Shown here in pieces: positions 44,896 through 54,067 of a DNA stretch of 64,000 bases. This DNA comes from Ruminiclostridium cellobioparum subsp. termitidis CT1112 (GTDB lineage Bacteria > Bacillota > Clostridia > Acetivibrionales > DSM-1351): positions 186,001-250,000 of the forward strand of contig NZ_AORV01000065.1 of the NCBI RefSeq assembly GCF_000350485.1, written 5' to 3'. The number at the start of each line of letters is the position of its first letter. Position 1 is the stretch's first letter. Below the pieces are notes generated by a model. The model worked only from the letters and a program-made list of their open reading frames with translations, was not told the origin of the DNA and did no database searches. The position numbers and the translations under genes were made by a program.

Positions 44896-45377
44896 ATGAA
44901 AATCGGCTCCCTTCTATCTATGGGTTTTTCCTCAAATATGGTTCCCTTGTCCTTGTATTTTTTCAATACAAAATGGGTTGCACAGCTGAGAACCGATTCA
45001 AGGGGTGCAAGCTTTTCCGATACAAACAACGCAACTTCCTTCATGGTTTTCCCCTCAATGATTACAGTGAGGTCAAACCCGCCCGACATCAGATAACAGG
45101 CTGTAACTTCAGGATATTTGTAAATTCTGTCGGCTATTTTATCAAAGCCCAGCCCTCTTTGAGGTGTCACTTTGACTTCTATAAGTGCCGTAACCTTTTC
45201 CCTCTCGGTTTTATCCCAATTGACCAGTGTACTGTATCCGACTATTACATTTTCAGCTTCATATTTCTTTATGGCTTCCGTTACCTCTTCAACCGATTTG
45301 CCAAGCATAACCGCTATCTCCGCCGCTGTCACTTTACTGTTCTTTTCCAAAATCTCCAGAATCTCTTCCATTTTCAA
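44892..45377 (-). CDS. Lrp/AsnC family regulator
   Basis: 161 residues: N-terminal HTH (residues 1-50, LEKNSKVTAAEIAVMLGKSV), then a RAM ligand-binding domain (about 62-140) with the YPEVTACYLMSGGFDLTVII core and a C-terminal extension. Lrp-type proteins sense amino acids. It is the first gene of the unit after the T-box and probably regulates its linked aminotransferase. Confidence 0.9.
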   Translation of the reverse strand: MKMEEILEILEKNSKVTAAEIAVMLGKSVEEVTEAIKKYEAENVIVGYSTLVNWDKTEREKVTALIEVKVTPQRGLGFDKIADRIYKYPEVTACYLMSGGFDLTVIIEGKTMKEVALFVSEKLAPLESVLSCATHFVLKKYKDKGTIFEEKPIDRREPIFI

Positions 45378-45465
45378 TCTCTCCTTTACATTTTTATTTA
45401 GTCGTTATTAACTTATAAATAATATCTGATCAGAATATTTTTTTAATATAATAAGAAAGGTGGCA

Positions 45466-45770
45466 CAAAAAAAACCCAAGTCCTCCAAAACAGGGACGAA
45501 GGTTTCCGCGGTACCACCCTAATTAATGCTGCAATGCATTCACTCAAATAATGCGACATTAATTACACTAATGTTTACATTACGCGCCTGTAACGTAGCG
45601 TCACGTCTTTTTCTACTTGCCGTCTCCGACTTTCGAAAAATCTGCTCCCGGGCTGCCTTCAATACCAACCAGTACCGGAATCCCACCAACAGCGACCTGT
45701 TTACCGGCTCTCTTAAACTGATTCAATACTTACTCTTCCCATTCACAGCATTTAAATTTATAAATTTGTC
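45466..45770 (-). ncRNA. T-box riboswitch upstream of lrp-aminotransferase
   Basis: The T-box sequence AGGGTGGTACCGCGG (45506-45520, minus strand) is exact. An imperfect terminator stem (AAACC..GTCC with GGAC..GGGTTT) and U8 (45467-45474) follow. Upstream, stem I features appear: AGAGAG bulge, GGTGGGA-like distal loop and an AGTA/GAA loop around 45660-45750. The specifier is not certain; GGC in GAAGGC is one candidate, which would mean glycine. Uncharged tRNA would permit read-through into lrp and the aminotransferase. Confidence 0.93.
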
Positions 45771-45894
45771 ACCCTACTTATTTAATGTATGCAATATTAA
45801 TATATGCAATAGCCATCAAAAAAACACAATAATTATTAAAGCTTATTATAATTTAAATTATCTTTTTATTCAAGTATAAAAATAATTTATACTT

Positions 45895-46326
45895 TTATTC
45901 CTTTATAAAGCCTGACAGTTCACCCTCATATTTTTTAAGCTTGCCGACTAGTTCCACCTTTAAGACCTTAAGTTCTTCCTTTATATCCACAAGCTTTTCT
46001 TTTTCTTCTTCCACCTGTTTTTCAAGATTTTTCTTCTCGCTGATGGCCTGAAGTTTTGCGTCGTTAATGATAGTCTCTGCCTTTTCCTGTGCAGTAATAA
46101 ATGCAGTGGCTATCTTTTCCCTGTCTTCCTTTATCTGCTGAATATTTGAACTGATCTCATCATATTTGGATTTGATATCACGATACTGGGCTTTAACATC
46201 AGCAATTTCCTTTTCCTTGGCTTTAAGCTTTTCTTCATACTCTTTATTTAATCTTTCAAGATAATCATTCACATGTTTTTTCTTGAAACCGAAAAGGGCC
46301 GTAGAAAATAATTTTTCCCCTGCCAT
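45895..46326 (-). CDS. DivIVA domain-containing coiled-coil protein
   Basis: 143 residues. The N-terminal FSTALFGFKKKHVNDYLERLN is the DivIVA membrane-binding/dimerising domain, and the rest (about 30-135) is a long coiled coil rich in Lys/Glu. Such proteins sit at septa, poles or curved membranes. ATG 46326 has GGAGG 8 nt upstream; five earlier codons lack a site. It has its own promoter. Confidence 0.85.
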   Translation of the reverse strand: MAGEKLFSTALFGFKKKHVNDYLERLNKEYEEKLKAKEKEIADVKAQYRDIKSKYDEISSNIQQIKEDREKIATAFITAQEKAETIINDAKLQAISEKKNLEKQVEEEKEKLVDIKEELKVLKVELVGKLKKYEGELSGFIKE

Positions 46327-46381
46327 AGTACATCCTCCCACAAAATATTTGTAGTAAATGAATTATTTTATAATATCTTCC

Positions 46382-46443
46382 ATTATAACAAATGAATCTC
46401 TTAAGGGCAAGCTTGAACAAATCAACTGCCGAAAGAGATTCAT
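46382..46443 (-). promoter_or_regulatory. divIVA promoter inside a hairpin
   Basis: Minus-strand TTGCCC (46405-46410), 17-bp spacer, TATAAT (46382-46387). It overlaps an 11-bp perfect inverted repeat ATGAATCTCTT/AAGAGATTCAT (46392-46402/46433-46443) with inner GGCA/TGCC. The hairpin may end the thioredoxin transcript, and the -35 sits in its loop side. Confidence 0.6.
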
Positions 46444-46521
46444 CATATGGAAATAAATAATATTCTCATTTATTGTAAAAAAGAATTAACTAATATACTG
46501 CTATACTGCAAAGCTCCGATT

Positions 46522-46848
46522 CTATAAATGTTTATCTATGAGCTCGGCAAACTCATCTTTTGCCCTGGCTCCCACAATCTTTTCGGCAACCTGGCCGTCT
46601 TTAAATATCAGCACAGTCGGTATGCTCATTATTCTGAACTGGGCAGCCAGTTCACCCTGGTCATCCACGTTTACCTTTGAAATCTGAACTTTCCCCTCAT
46701 AATCCTCTGCCAATTCCTCCATTATTGGAGCCACCATCCTGCAAGGGCCGCACCATGATGCCCAGAAATCAACCACTACCGGCTTTTCTGATTTAAGTAC
46801 CGACCCCTCGAATGTATCTTTGGTAATATCAATTATTTTACCTGACAT
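46522..46848 (-). CDS. trxA: Thioredoxin
   Basis: 108 residues with the redox motif [11 protein letters not shown] and the cis-Pro region [11 protein letters not shown]. It reduces disulfides of ribonucleotide reductase and other proteins. ATG 46848 has AGGAGG 8 nt upstream; the frame extends 19 codons further without support. Located after two envelope-protein genes but probably separately expressed. Confidence 0.97.
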   Translation of the reverse strand: MSGKIIDITKDTFEGSVLKSEKPVVVDFWASWCGPCRMVAPIMEELAEDYEGKVQISKVNVDDQGELAAQFRIMSIPTVLIFKDGQVAEKIVGARAKDEFAELIDKHL

Positions 46849-46933
46849 AAAAATTTCCTCCTGATTCACATGTTGGTTGCTAAAACTTAATTTATTTATA
46901 CCCATTTGAAAAATTATTAAACATCTCTGCCGG

Positions 46934-47983
46934 CTAATATTCCTTCAAGGAATTAATGTTAACCTTATTCCCGTCGATGGAAACAAGCGTACCGTTAAGT
47001 ACCTCCAAAAACTCTCCTCTGAATGAAGCTTTCAAATCATTTTTAACATTAATAATTTTGTTCTCACTTCTATTAATATAATAAACATTTCCGCTGCCGG
47101 ATACAACTATATCTTCCGGAGGCACAGGTTCTTTCAAAGGAGTTTTGGTCCAGTCATCAGTAAACCTGTTTTCTGTGATCTTCTGCTGGTATAGCTGAGT
47201 CACCTTTCCGTCGTCCCCCAGGGCTGCAATAAACAGGGTATCGTTTGCATCTATATCCAGGATCCTCACATTTTCGGAATCAATGGTTATCTTTGATTTT
47301 GACTTATCCATATCATTATACACATAAACCGGTTCCCCCGGGTTCTGATAAACCAGCTTGTTAACATAGGCGCTCTCCTTGATAATTGCGTCAGCACCAA
47401 GGGTTAAAACATTTGAATACTGGTTCATGACATTGATCCTGTAAATTCTTGACCTTGTCTCCGAAGTATTTAATTGTGCATAAACTACGTTTGTATACGG
47501 TGAAAGATCTATATCCATAACTTTGCTTTGTGCATTTACGGCTTTTATCTCGGGCAGATCCCTGATAGTTCCGTAATCGGCCTCATAGGTTGAAATCTGT
47601 ATCACTCCCCTTTTACCGTTTTTGGTATCCGAGGAGTAAATAATCATATCCCTGTCAGGCAGCCACTTGAAAAATGTTATCATATCGTCTTCAAGACCGG
47701 ATATCTTTTTATCTTTTTTCGCTTTTATATCCACTATATGCAGCGCTCCGTCAGTGTCCACATATGCGCCGAATCTTGAATTATATGATACCTTTACTTC
47801 CTTGACTCCGTCTGCAACTGTGAAAACTCCAGTCACCGGCTTTTCCTTCACTTCACCATCAGCCGTTGTTATACTAACCGAACCATCACTATTTAAAAAT
47901 ATATTATTTATATAAAACAATACACAGAATTGGAACATTACTGCTAATAATATCCACTTATACCACCTAGCTAAAGTTTTCAA
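46934..47983 (-). CDS. Membrane-anchored beta-propeller-like protein
   Basis: 349 residues. One N-terminal signal-anchor (about 8-28), then repeated beta-strand blades ([56 protein letters not shown]). They resemble WD40/TolB-like repeats of extracellular scaffolds. No catalytic motif. It lies directly downstream of the phosphodiester glycosidase gene, with which it may share a transcript. Specific function unknown. Confidence 0.6.
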   Translation of the reverse strand: MKTLARWYKWILLAVMFQFCVLFYINNIFLNSDGSVSITTADGEVKEKPVTGVFTVADGVKEVKVSYNSRFGAYVDTDGALHIVDIKAKKDKKISGLEDDMITFFKWLPDRDMIIYSSDTKNGKRGVIQISTYEADYGTIRDLPEIKAVNAQSKVMDIDLSPYTNVVYAQLNTSETRSRIYRINVMNQYSNVLTLGADAIIKESAYVNKLVYQNPGEPVYVYNDMDKSKSKITIDSENVRILDIDANDTLFIAALGDDGKVTQLYQQKITENRFTDDWTKTPLKEPVPPEDIVVSGSGNVYYINRSENKIINVKNDLKASFRGEFLEVLNGTLVSIDGNKVNINSLKEY

Positions 47984-48080
47984 TCAGGTACCATTCGCCT
48001 TTCCAGCCCACATAAATGAGTTATGAATAAATGTACGCACCTACCGTGAGCCGGGTAAGGCGTGAAGCAGAGCTCTTATT

Positions 48081-49109
48081 CTACGGCATTACCATAAATA
48101 CCGACGGAACCGATCTTTCACCCAGAGCGTCAGAAGGTGTATTGATTACCTTTCCGTCATAATACATCGTTGTTGAAGAACCTCCGTCCAGATTGGCAGC
48201 ATTTACGGCGCCATGCTTGAGCATGATGTTCTGAACTTCCTCCAGGGTTGCTCCAAAGGATTTCAGGCTTCTCCCGTCAATAACCAGCATGAGCACAGAA
48301 CCATCTTCTTTTTGTCCTATTACTGTTCTTGGAGAGATACCCCATCCGCCGTCTCCCTTTACAGTGGGTTTACCGTTAACTATCAGAGGAGGACCGAAAC
48401 TGATTGCCTCCTTAACCTTGTATTTATTCAGATCGTTCTCCGAATGCTTCCCTACTATGAGCATACCATCTTCAGTAAAAGCGATGGTATCACGTTTTTT
48501 GTCCTTATCCTTGATTTGTCCGCTTATATACTTGCCGTTACTGATCAGATATCCCAGCGGAGCGCCTCCTGTTCCTGCCCATTTGGTGTCAATAAAACCG
48601 CCTCCGTTTATGGCTGCAATGGCACCATTTCTTTTTGCTATACTGCTGGTGGTTTCACCGGCTCTGGGCATCTGATTGGAGTATCCGACCTTTATTCTGG
48701 TGGGATCTTCTATCAAAAGCATCTTACCTTTAAAATTGGAGCTCTCAACATCGAAAAGTTCAATCTCCCCGGTGTGCTTTACTCCAAATTTAAGCATTTT
48801 TATTGCTTCGGTATCTAAATCCGATATTGCATAACCGTCACCCAGTATCCTGGATATTGCATTGTCCGACAAAAAGGCCTTCGGAATTTTCTGAAGCGTA
48901 AAGGAGTTCCAGGTCATCCCTATTATGGTTCGCTTTACGTTGTTGAAAGGACCGTAAAAGACCAGCAGCGGTGTTGTTAACGACATAAATAAAAACTCAA
49001 ATATTAAAAAAACAATAAAGCTTTTCAGCTTTGATTTTTTCTTTTTTTTCTTTACCTGCTTGAGCTGATTTTGCAGCCCAAACTGTTCATTTACCGTTAT
49101 GTTATTCAT
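48081..49109 (-). CDS. Phosphodiester glycosidase (NAGPA-like) domain protein
   Basis: 342 residues. A Lys-rich cytoplasmic N-terminus and a signal-anchor (about 29-52) are followed by the NAGPA domain. Features include AIAKRNGAIAAINGGGF, a CxxC-free core, SVLMLVIDGRS, and the NAANLDGGSSTTMYYDGKV motif with the acidic metal residue. Related enzymes trim glycan phosphodiesters, for example in exopolysaccharide or wall polymer processing. It probably acts outside the cell. Downstream lies a beta-propeller-like protein. Confidence 0.85.
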   Translation of the reverse strand: MNNITVNEQFGLQNQLKQVKKKKKKSKLKSFIVFLIFEFLFMSLTTPLLVFYGPFNNVKRTIIGMTWNSFTLQKIPKAFLSDNAISRILGDGYAISDLDTEAIKMLKFGVKHTGEIELFDVESSNFKGKMLLIEDPTRIKVGYSNQMPRAGETTSSIAKRNGAIAAINGGGFIDTKWAGTGGAPLGYLISNGKYISGQIKDKDKKRDTIAFTEDGMLIVGKHSENDLNKYKVKEAISFGPPLIVNGKPTVKGDGGWGISPRTVIGQKEDGSVLMLVIDGRSLKSFGATLEEVQNIMLKHGAVNAANLDGGSSTTMYYDGKVINTPSDALGERSVPSVFMVMP

Positions 49110-49148
49110 TTAGCCCCCTAAATCAAATAAGCCCCACAAAGTGCAAAC

Positions 49149-49178
49149 AAAAAGCATACACCCTCGTGTATACTTTTT
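49149..49178. terminator. Bidirectional terminator
   Basis: AAAAAGcATACAC-cctc-GTGTATaCTTTTT. Serves the minus-strand gene at 49299-49709 with a U5 tract. Confidence 0.8.
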
Positions 49179-49298
49179 AGTAATCTAATATAAAAAGTAA
49201 TTATATTATAATATTGTTATTGGTATATTTCAAATGAATCACAAAAAATTAATATTTGTAACATTAGTGACACAGGATACTGGAAAATCTGCCATTTT

Positions 49299-49709
49299 CT
49301 ACACGATCTTCAATCTGTCAAGTGCCCGGTGCACACGTTCGAACAGCAGCCCTGCCAGAAACCATGCGGGAGCATAATCCAGCCTGACAATACCCTCAAC
49401 GGCAAATCTGCCGAAATACTGCCATGGATATACGTGCAATATGCTCAGGATCAGTTTTCCGGTTGTGTATTCTATTCCCCAAATTATCACAACCCAAACT
49501 AAACCTCTCAGTACAACATTCCAGGAACGTATAATGTCATGAAGAGGTTCCAGGAAAACTCCGCATCCGTATATAAAAAACATCCACAGGCTGGTATATG
49601 CCTCAAGGGTCATATTGCCGTTGATTAACGAATATAGTCCCGTCCAGACTATTTCCATACTCCAGCCGATAATACCGTAAATAAAAAATCGTTTTATCAT
49701 ATTTATCAT
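49299..49709 (-). CDS. Putative ABC_trans_CmpB-type membrane protein
   Basis: About 137 residues with four membrane segments: MIKRFFIYGIIGWSMEIVWTG, SLWMFFIYGCGVFLEPLHD, WVVIIWGIEYTTGKLIL and DYAPAWFLAGLLFERVH. The clostridial CmpB family is annotated as a putative ABC permease, but no ATPase is adjacent. The start is uncertain; ATG 49709 or 49700 is likely, the longer frame being poorly supported, with no clear RBS. Confidence 0.7.
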   Translation of the reverse strand: MINMIKRFFIYGIIGWSMEIVWTGLYSLINGNMTLEAYTSLWMFFIYGCGVFLEPLHDIIRSWNVVLRGLVWVVIIWGIEYTTGKLILSILHVYPWQYFGRFAVEGIVRLDYAPAWFLAGLLFERVHRALDRLKIV

Positions 49710-49820
49710 AATATATATTTTTTTCACATTTTGGTACTTTTTATTTATCAAAATCATAAATTGTGAAAAGTATTTTTTTCCATTTGCTGAAAAGCAATCA
49801 TAATTTAACGGCACAACAAG

Positions 49821-50187
49821 TTAAATTAGCTCGTAATGCTAGTTAATAATTTGTTTTGCTTTACAGATAGATTTAATTAGAATCAACTGGTACGAGGGAC
49901 AACTTCATAAAATAAGGGCGCACGGTTAAAAACAATTGCGATAAATTGTCGCCAAAGGTAAAGTGGTTTTGCCGACAAAGCAACAGGACGTTGCTTTAAG
50001 CTTCAAATCGAGACAGGATGTCAAGTTTGAGCGACGGCAAAACCGCTTTAAATGAGGCGATACAATTTATGTAATTGTTTTGGGGGCGCCCTTATTTTAT
50101 GAAGTTAGTACGGAAGCTACCAGTTGATATAGAATATTACACAGGTAAAGCAAAATTCAAATTAATTAGCACTACGCGTTAAATAAA
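49821..50187. repeat. 367-bp imperfect palindromic (MITE-like) element
   Basis: Two arms of about 150-170 bp in inverted orientation. Left arm 49821 to about 49980 and right arm about 50020-50187 share aacttcataaaataagggcg, atcaactggta, attgtttt/gtaattg, aaattg..tcgcc, and gcaaaacc..ttta. A central AAAGCAAC-aggac-GTTGCTTT hairpin (about 49977-49997) is the fold point. The right arm recurs alone at 16798-16960. No transposase or ORF is inside. Confidence 0.8.
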
Positions 50188-50344
50188 TTTTAACATTGTA
50201 TTAATTAATGATAAACGCTACCAATAACATCTTCTTTATGTTATTATATCAACAACTGAAAATCGGATAAGCAAATACAGCTTGAATCATATAAATAACG
50301 GGTAGAAATATATAATCTACTAAATAACAGATTGGAGGATGCAC

Positions 50345-52906
50345 ATGTATCTTGTTGGAAAAATCAACGTAATATCAGCCCTGCCTGAAGAATTTAAGAG
50401 ATTGAGCGATATCGCATATAATTTATGGTGGTCATGGAATCCTGAGGCAATCGACCTTTACAGGGAGATCGACTTGGAGCTGTGGGAAAAGCTGGGCAAA
50501 AACCCCGTACGTTTTCTGCAGGAGGTAAGTCAGAAAAAGCTTCAGGCCAGGCTTGAAGATAAGGATTATATGTCAAGGCTTCATAATGTGGTCGCTGCCT
50601 TTGACAGCTATATGTCCGAAAAAGACACATGGTTTTCAATAAATCATCCTGAAAGTAACGGAAAAAGAATTGCATATTTCTCTGCCGAATACGGTCTAAA
50701 CGAAGTGCTGCCTATTTATTCCGGCGGTCTGGGCGTTTTATCGGGTGATCACTGCAAATCTGCCAGTGATCTGGGCCTTCCCTTTACTGCAATCGGTCTT
50801 TTTTACAAACAGGGCTATTTCAGCCAGAGAATCAATATTGACGGCTGGCAGGAAACCAGCTTTAATAATTTGAATATTTCCCAGCTTCCCATATTGCCGG
50901 CACTTAATTCAAACGGCGAGCAGGCTGAAATCAATATCACCTTTGCGGGCAGAACCGTATATGCAAAGGTCTGGAAAGTACAAATCGGCAGAATCAATCT
51001 TTACCTGATGGATACCGATGTGTCGAAGAACAATCCTTCTGACATAGCCCTAACTTCAAGGCTGTACGGAGGAGATCATGAAACCAGGATTCAGCAGGAA
51101 ATTTTCCTTGGCATCGGCGGCATCCGTGTTTTGGATGCACTGGATATCCACCCCACGGTTTATCATATGAACGAGGGACATTCCTCTTTCATGGGACTTG
51201 AACTTATAAGAAAACTTATTAATGAAAAACATTTAACCTTTAAGGAAGCAAAGCAGATTGTGTCCAACTCCGCCATATTTACTACCCATACCCCTGTTCC
51301 GGCAGGAAATGACACCTTTCCGCTGTACATGATGGATAAATATTTCGGAGATTTCTGGGGTCAATTGGGACTCAGCAGATATGATTTTCTTGAACTGGGA
51401 CTGAAAAATCCCGAGGATCAGAATTTCAACATGACAGTCCTCGCTCTGACGCTTGCCGGCAGAAAAAATGGGGTAAGCAAGCTTCACGGTGCCGTCTCCA
51501 GGGATATTTTCGGAGATGTTTGGCCCGGTGTACCCCAGGATGACGTTCCCATAACACACGTAACCAATGGAATCCATACACTGACCTGGTTATCGCCTAA
51601 AATAAAGGAGCTTTATGACAAATATCTCGATTCCGGCTGGAAAACCAGGATATATTCCGCTTCCACTTTTGAAGCTGTAGACAATATTCCTTCCGGAGAG
51701 CTCTGGAATACCCATTTGGAATTAAAGCACAAGCTGATCGGTTTTGTAAGGGATAGGCTGAAGGCTCAGAAACTGGCTAACGGTGAATCTATGGAAGCGG
51801 TAAGACAGGTTGATACCTTCCTTGATCCCAATGCGCTTACCATCGGTTTTGCTAGAAGGTTTGCAACCTATAAGCGTGCAAACCTCATATTCAGAAATCT
51901 TGCAAGGATACAGAATATCCTTAATAACCCGGAAAAGCCGGTGCAGATTATTTTCGCCGGTAAAGCCCACCCTGCCGACGGCCCGGCTCATGATGTCATC
52001 AAGAATATAAACGATATAGCAAGGCAGGAAGGCTTTTATGGAAAGGTTATCCTTCTTGAAAACTATAATATGACTGTTGCCAGAAATCTTGTTCAAGGCG
52101 TTGACATATGGATGAATAATCCAAGAAGGCCTCTTGAAGCAAGCGGAACCAGCGGTCAAAAGGTCTGCATTAATGGCATCATTAATTTCAGCATTCTGGA
52201 CGGCTGGTGGTGCGAAGGCTATAACGGTGAAAACGGCTGGGTTATAGGTGATGAGACCGAATTTGACAATGAGAACTCCCAGGACAATATAGACAGCGAA
52301 TCCATATATGACACTCTTGAAGGAAAGATCGTTCCTCTTTTCTACAAGGTTAACGAGAAAGGTATCCCTGAGGAGTGGATCCGTATTATGAAAAATTCCA
52401 TAAAGTCACTGGCCTGGAATTACAGTACCGACAGAATGGTAAAGGAGTACACCGAGAGAATGTATCTGCCCGCCATGACCGGGGCTTCAAAGCTGTTGGA
52501 GGATAACTGCAATACGGCAAGAAGTTTCAGCTCCTTTGAAGAACATATGAAAAACAATTGGGCCCAGGTGCAGCTTATGGCAGATAAAAACCACAATGAC
52601 CTGAAAGATTACAGGTCAAATTCCGGGCAGGAAATCAACCTGTGGGTCAATGCCCAGTTAGGTGCAATCGATCCGGCAAACATTATGGTTGAATTATATT
52701 ACGGAACTCTGGAAAACGGGAAAATAGCAAATGCACAGGCAGTTGAGATGAATTGCACCGAAAAGCTGGCCGACAGCCTGTACAGATATTCTCTGAACCT
52801 TAGAATTGAAGACGGCGGAGAATATGCCTATACTTTCCGTGCAACCCCAAAGCATCCGGATATGATAAACAGGTTTGATATGGGCCTGATCCGGTGGGTA
52901 ATGTAG
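50345..52906 (+). CDS. glgP: Alpha-glucan phosphorylase (GT35, TIGR02094 type)
   Basis: 853 residues. N-terminal DUF3417 (residues 5-110, LSDIAYNLWWSWNPEA), then the phosphorylase domain with FSAEYGLNEVLPIYSGGLG and VYHMNEGHSSFMGLE. The PLP Lys site is EASGTSGQKVCINGIINFS (about residue 608), a variant of the canonical GTGNMK motif. Releases glucose-1-phosphate from glycogen/starch-type glucans. ATG 50345 is chosen since GGAGG lies 6 nt upstream of it and abuts an earlier ATG. Terminator follows. Confidence 0.95.
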   Translation: MYLVGKINVISALPEEFKRLSDIAYNLWWSWNPEAIDLYREIDLELWEKLGKNPVRFLQEVSQKKLQARLEDKDYMSRLHNVVAAFDSYMSEKDTWFSINHPESNGKRIAYFSAEYGLNEVLPIYSGGLGVLSGDHCKSASDLGLPFTAIGLFYKQGYFSQRINIDGWQETSFNNLNISQLPILPALNSNGEQAEINITFAGRTVYAKVWKVQIGRINLYLMDTDVSKNNPSDIALTSRLYGGDHETRIQQEIFLGIGGIRVLDALDIHPTVYHMNEGHSSFMGLELIRKLINEKHLTFKEAKQIVSNSAIFTTHTPVPAGNDTFPLYMMDKYFGDFWGQLGLSRYDFLELGLKNPEDQNFNMTVLALTLAGRKNGVSKLHGAVSRDIFGDVWPGVPQDDVPITHVTNGIHTLTWLSPKIKELYDKYLDSGWKTRIYSASTFEAVDNIPSGELWNTHLELKHKLIGFVRDRLKAQKLANGESMEAVRQVDTFLDPNALTIGFARRFATYKRANLIFRNLARIQNILNNPEKPVQIIFAGKAHPADGPAHDVIKNINDIARQEGFYGKVILLENYNMTVARNLVQGVDIWMNNPRRPLEASGTSGQKVCINGIINFSILDGWWCEGYNGENGWVIGDETEFDNENSQDNIDSESIYDTLEGKIVPLFYKVNEKGIPEEWIRIMKNSIKSLAWNYSTDRMVKEYTERMYLPAMTGASKLLEDNCNTARSFSSFEEHMKNNWAQVQLMADKNHNDLKDYRSNSGQEINLWVNAQLGAIDPANIMVELYYGTLENGKIANAQAVEMNCTEKLADSLYRYSLNLRIEDGGEYAYTFRATPKHPDMINRFDMGLIRWVM

Positions 52907-52960
52907 AAAACTCCAGTTAAATGTTTTCTGATATATTTAAAAATTGTATGGTTACTTGTA

Positions 52961-52993
52961 AAAATCCCACCGGATTAATCCAGTGGGATTTTT
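52961..52993. terminator. glgP terminator
   Basis: AAAATCCCAC (52961-52970) pairs with GTGGGATTTT (52983-52992), followed by U-rich sequence; it is also usable by the convergent minus-strand gene. Confidence 0.92.
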
Positions 52994-53098
52994 ATTTTAG
53001 TACAAATTATGGATATAATAGTACGGGAGCACTATTCTCAGTAATTTATTATTTGCAATTCCCTCATTTCAAGACGGCCCTTTATCTAAAAAGAGCCT

Positions 53099-54067
53099 TT
53101 ACGCAGTCCCGCTCCACTTGCCGCACTTGTCCCCCCAGCACGCCACAGGGTCGTCATCCAGTGTGATCTGGACAATTTCACAGCAGTTGGAGCACCCTGA
53201 GCATTCCCTGCTTTCGGTGGTATATGAACCGTTAAGCTTGTCAAAGCCGTTAAATTGTGTTTTTCCCGAGGCGTCCTGTACACTTTCCCTTGCCAGCAGA
53301 GCCACACCGTAGGCGCCCATGACATCAAAATGCTCCGGTATTATGATCCCGACTCCCAGAGCTTTTTCAAATGCTCTGACAATACCTATATTTGCCGCTA
53401 CACCGCCCTGGAATACAATCGGAGAATCCAGCCTTTTTCCTTTTGCCAGATTTGCAAGATAGTTTCTGACCAGGGCATCACATAAACCGCCGATGATATC
53501 TTCTCTTGAATGTCCCATCTGCTGTTTATGTATCATGTCGCTTTCGGCAAAAACAGCACACCGTCCTGCTATTCTCACAGGATTTTTAGATTTTAACGCA
53601 TATGACCCGAAATCCTCGATTGCTATCCCTATTCTGGAGGCCTGCCTGTCCAGGAAGGAACCTGTCCCGGCAGCACATACGGTGTTCATGGCAAAATCAT
53701 GGACCACCTGGTTTTTTAACAGAATAATCTTGGAATCCTGCCCGCCTATTTCAATAATAGTCCTGACATCGGGTATTGTTTTTTGTGCTGCCACCGCATG
53801 GGCCGTTATTTCATTTTTTACAACATCGGCTCCCACTATTGCAGCTGCCAGCTGCCTGCCGCTTCCTGTTGCTCCGACACCCGATACCACAATATTCTTG
53901 CCGATCCTCCGGTCAATGTCCTTCAGACCTTTCCGTATGGATTCGATGGGCTGCCCTTCGGTGCGGAGATACTGCTTGTCAAGGACATTGTTCTCCTCGT
54001 CAATAAGTGTGATATTTGTGCTTACCGATCCTACATCAATACCCATATAACATTTTATTCTGTTCAT
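53099..54067 (-). CDS. 2-hydroxyacyl-CoA dehydratase activator-type ATPase (BadF/BcrA family)
   Basis: 322 residues. ASKHA ATPase fold: MGIDVGSVSTNITLID (phosphate 1), VIEIGGQDSKII, and the cluster cysteine in NTVCAAGTGSFLDRQASR. Dimers of such proteins bind one [4Fe-4S] and drive ATP-dependent electron injection. Odd: the C-terminus carries an extra Cys-rich tail, CSGCSNCCEIVQITLDDDPV then CWGDKCGKW. AAGGGAAG precedes ATG; it overlaps the preceding gene by 32 nt. Confidence 0.9.
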   Translation of the reverse strand: MNRIKCYMGIDVGSVSTNITLIDEENNVLDKQYLRTEGQPIESIRKGLKDIDRRIGKNIVVSGVGATGSGRQLAAAIVGADVVKNEITAHAVAAQKTIPDVRTIIEIGGQDSKIILLKNQVVHDFAMNTVCAAGTGSFLDRQASRIGIAIEDFGSYALKSKNPVRIAGRCAVFAESDMIHKQQMGHSREDIIGGLCDALVRNYLANLAKGKRLDSPIVFQGGVAANIGIVRAFEKALGVGIIIPEHFDVMGAYGVALLARESVQDASGKTQFNGFDKLNGSYTTESRECSGCSNCCEIVQITLDDDPVACWGDKCGKWSGTA

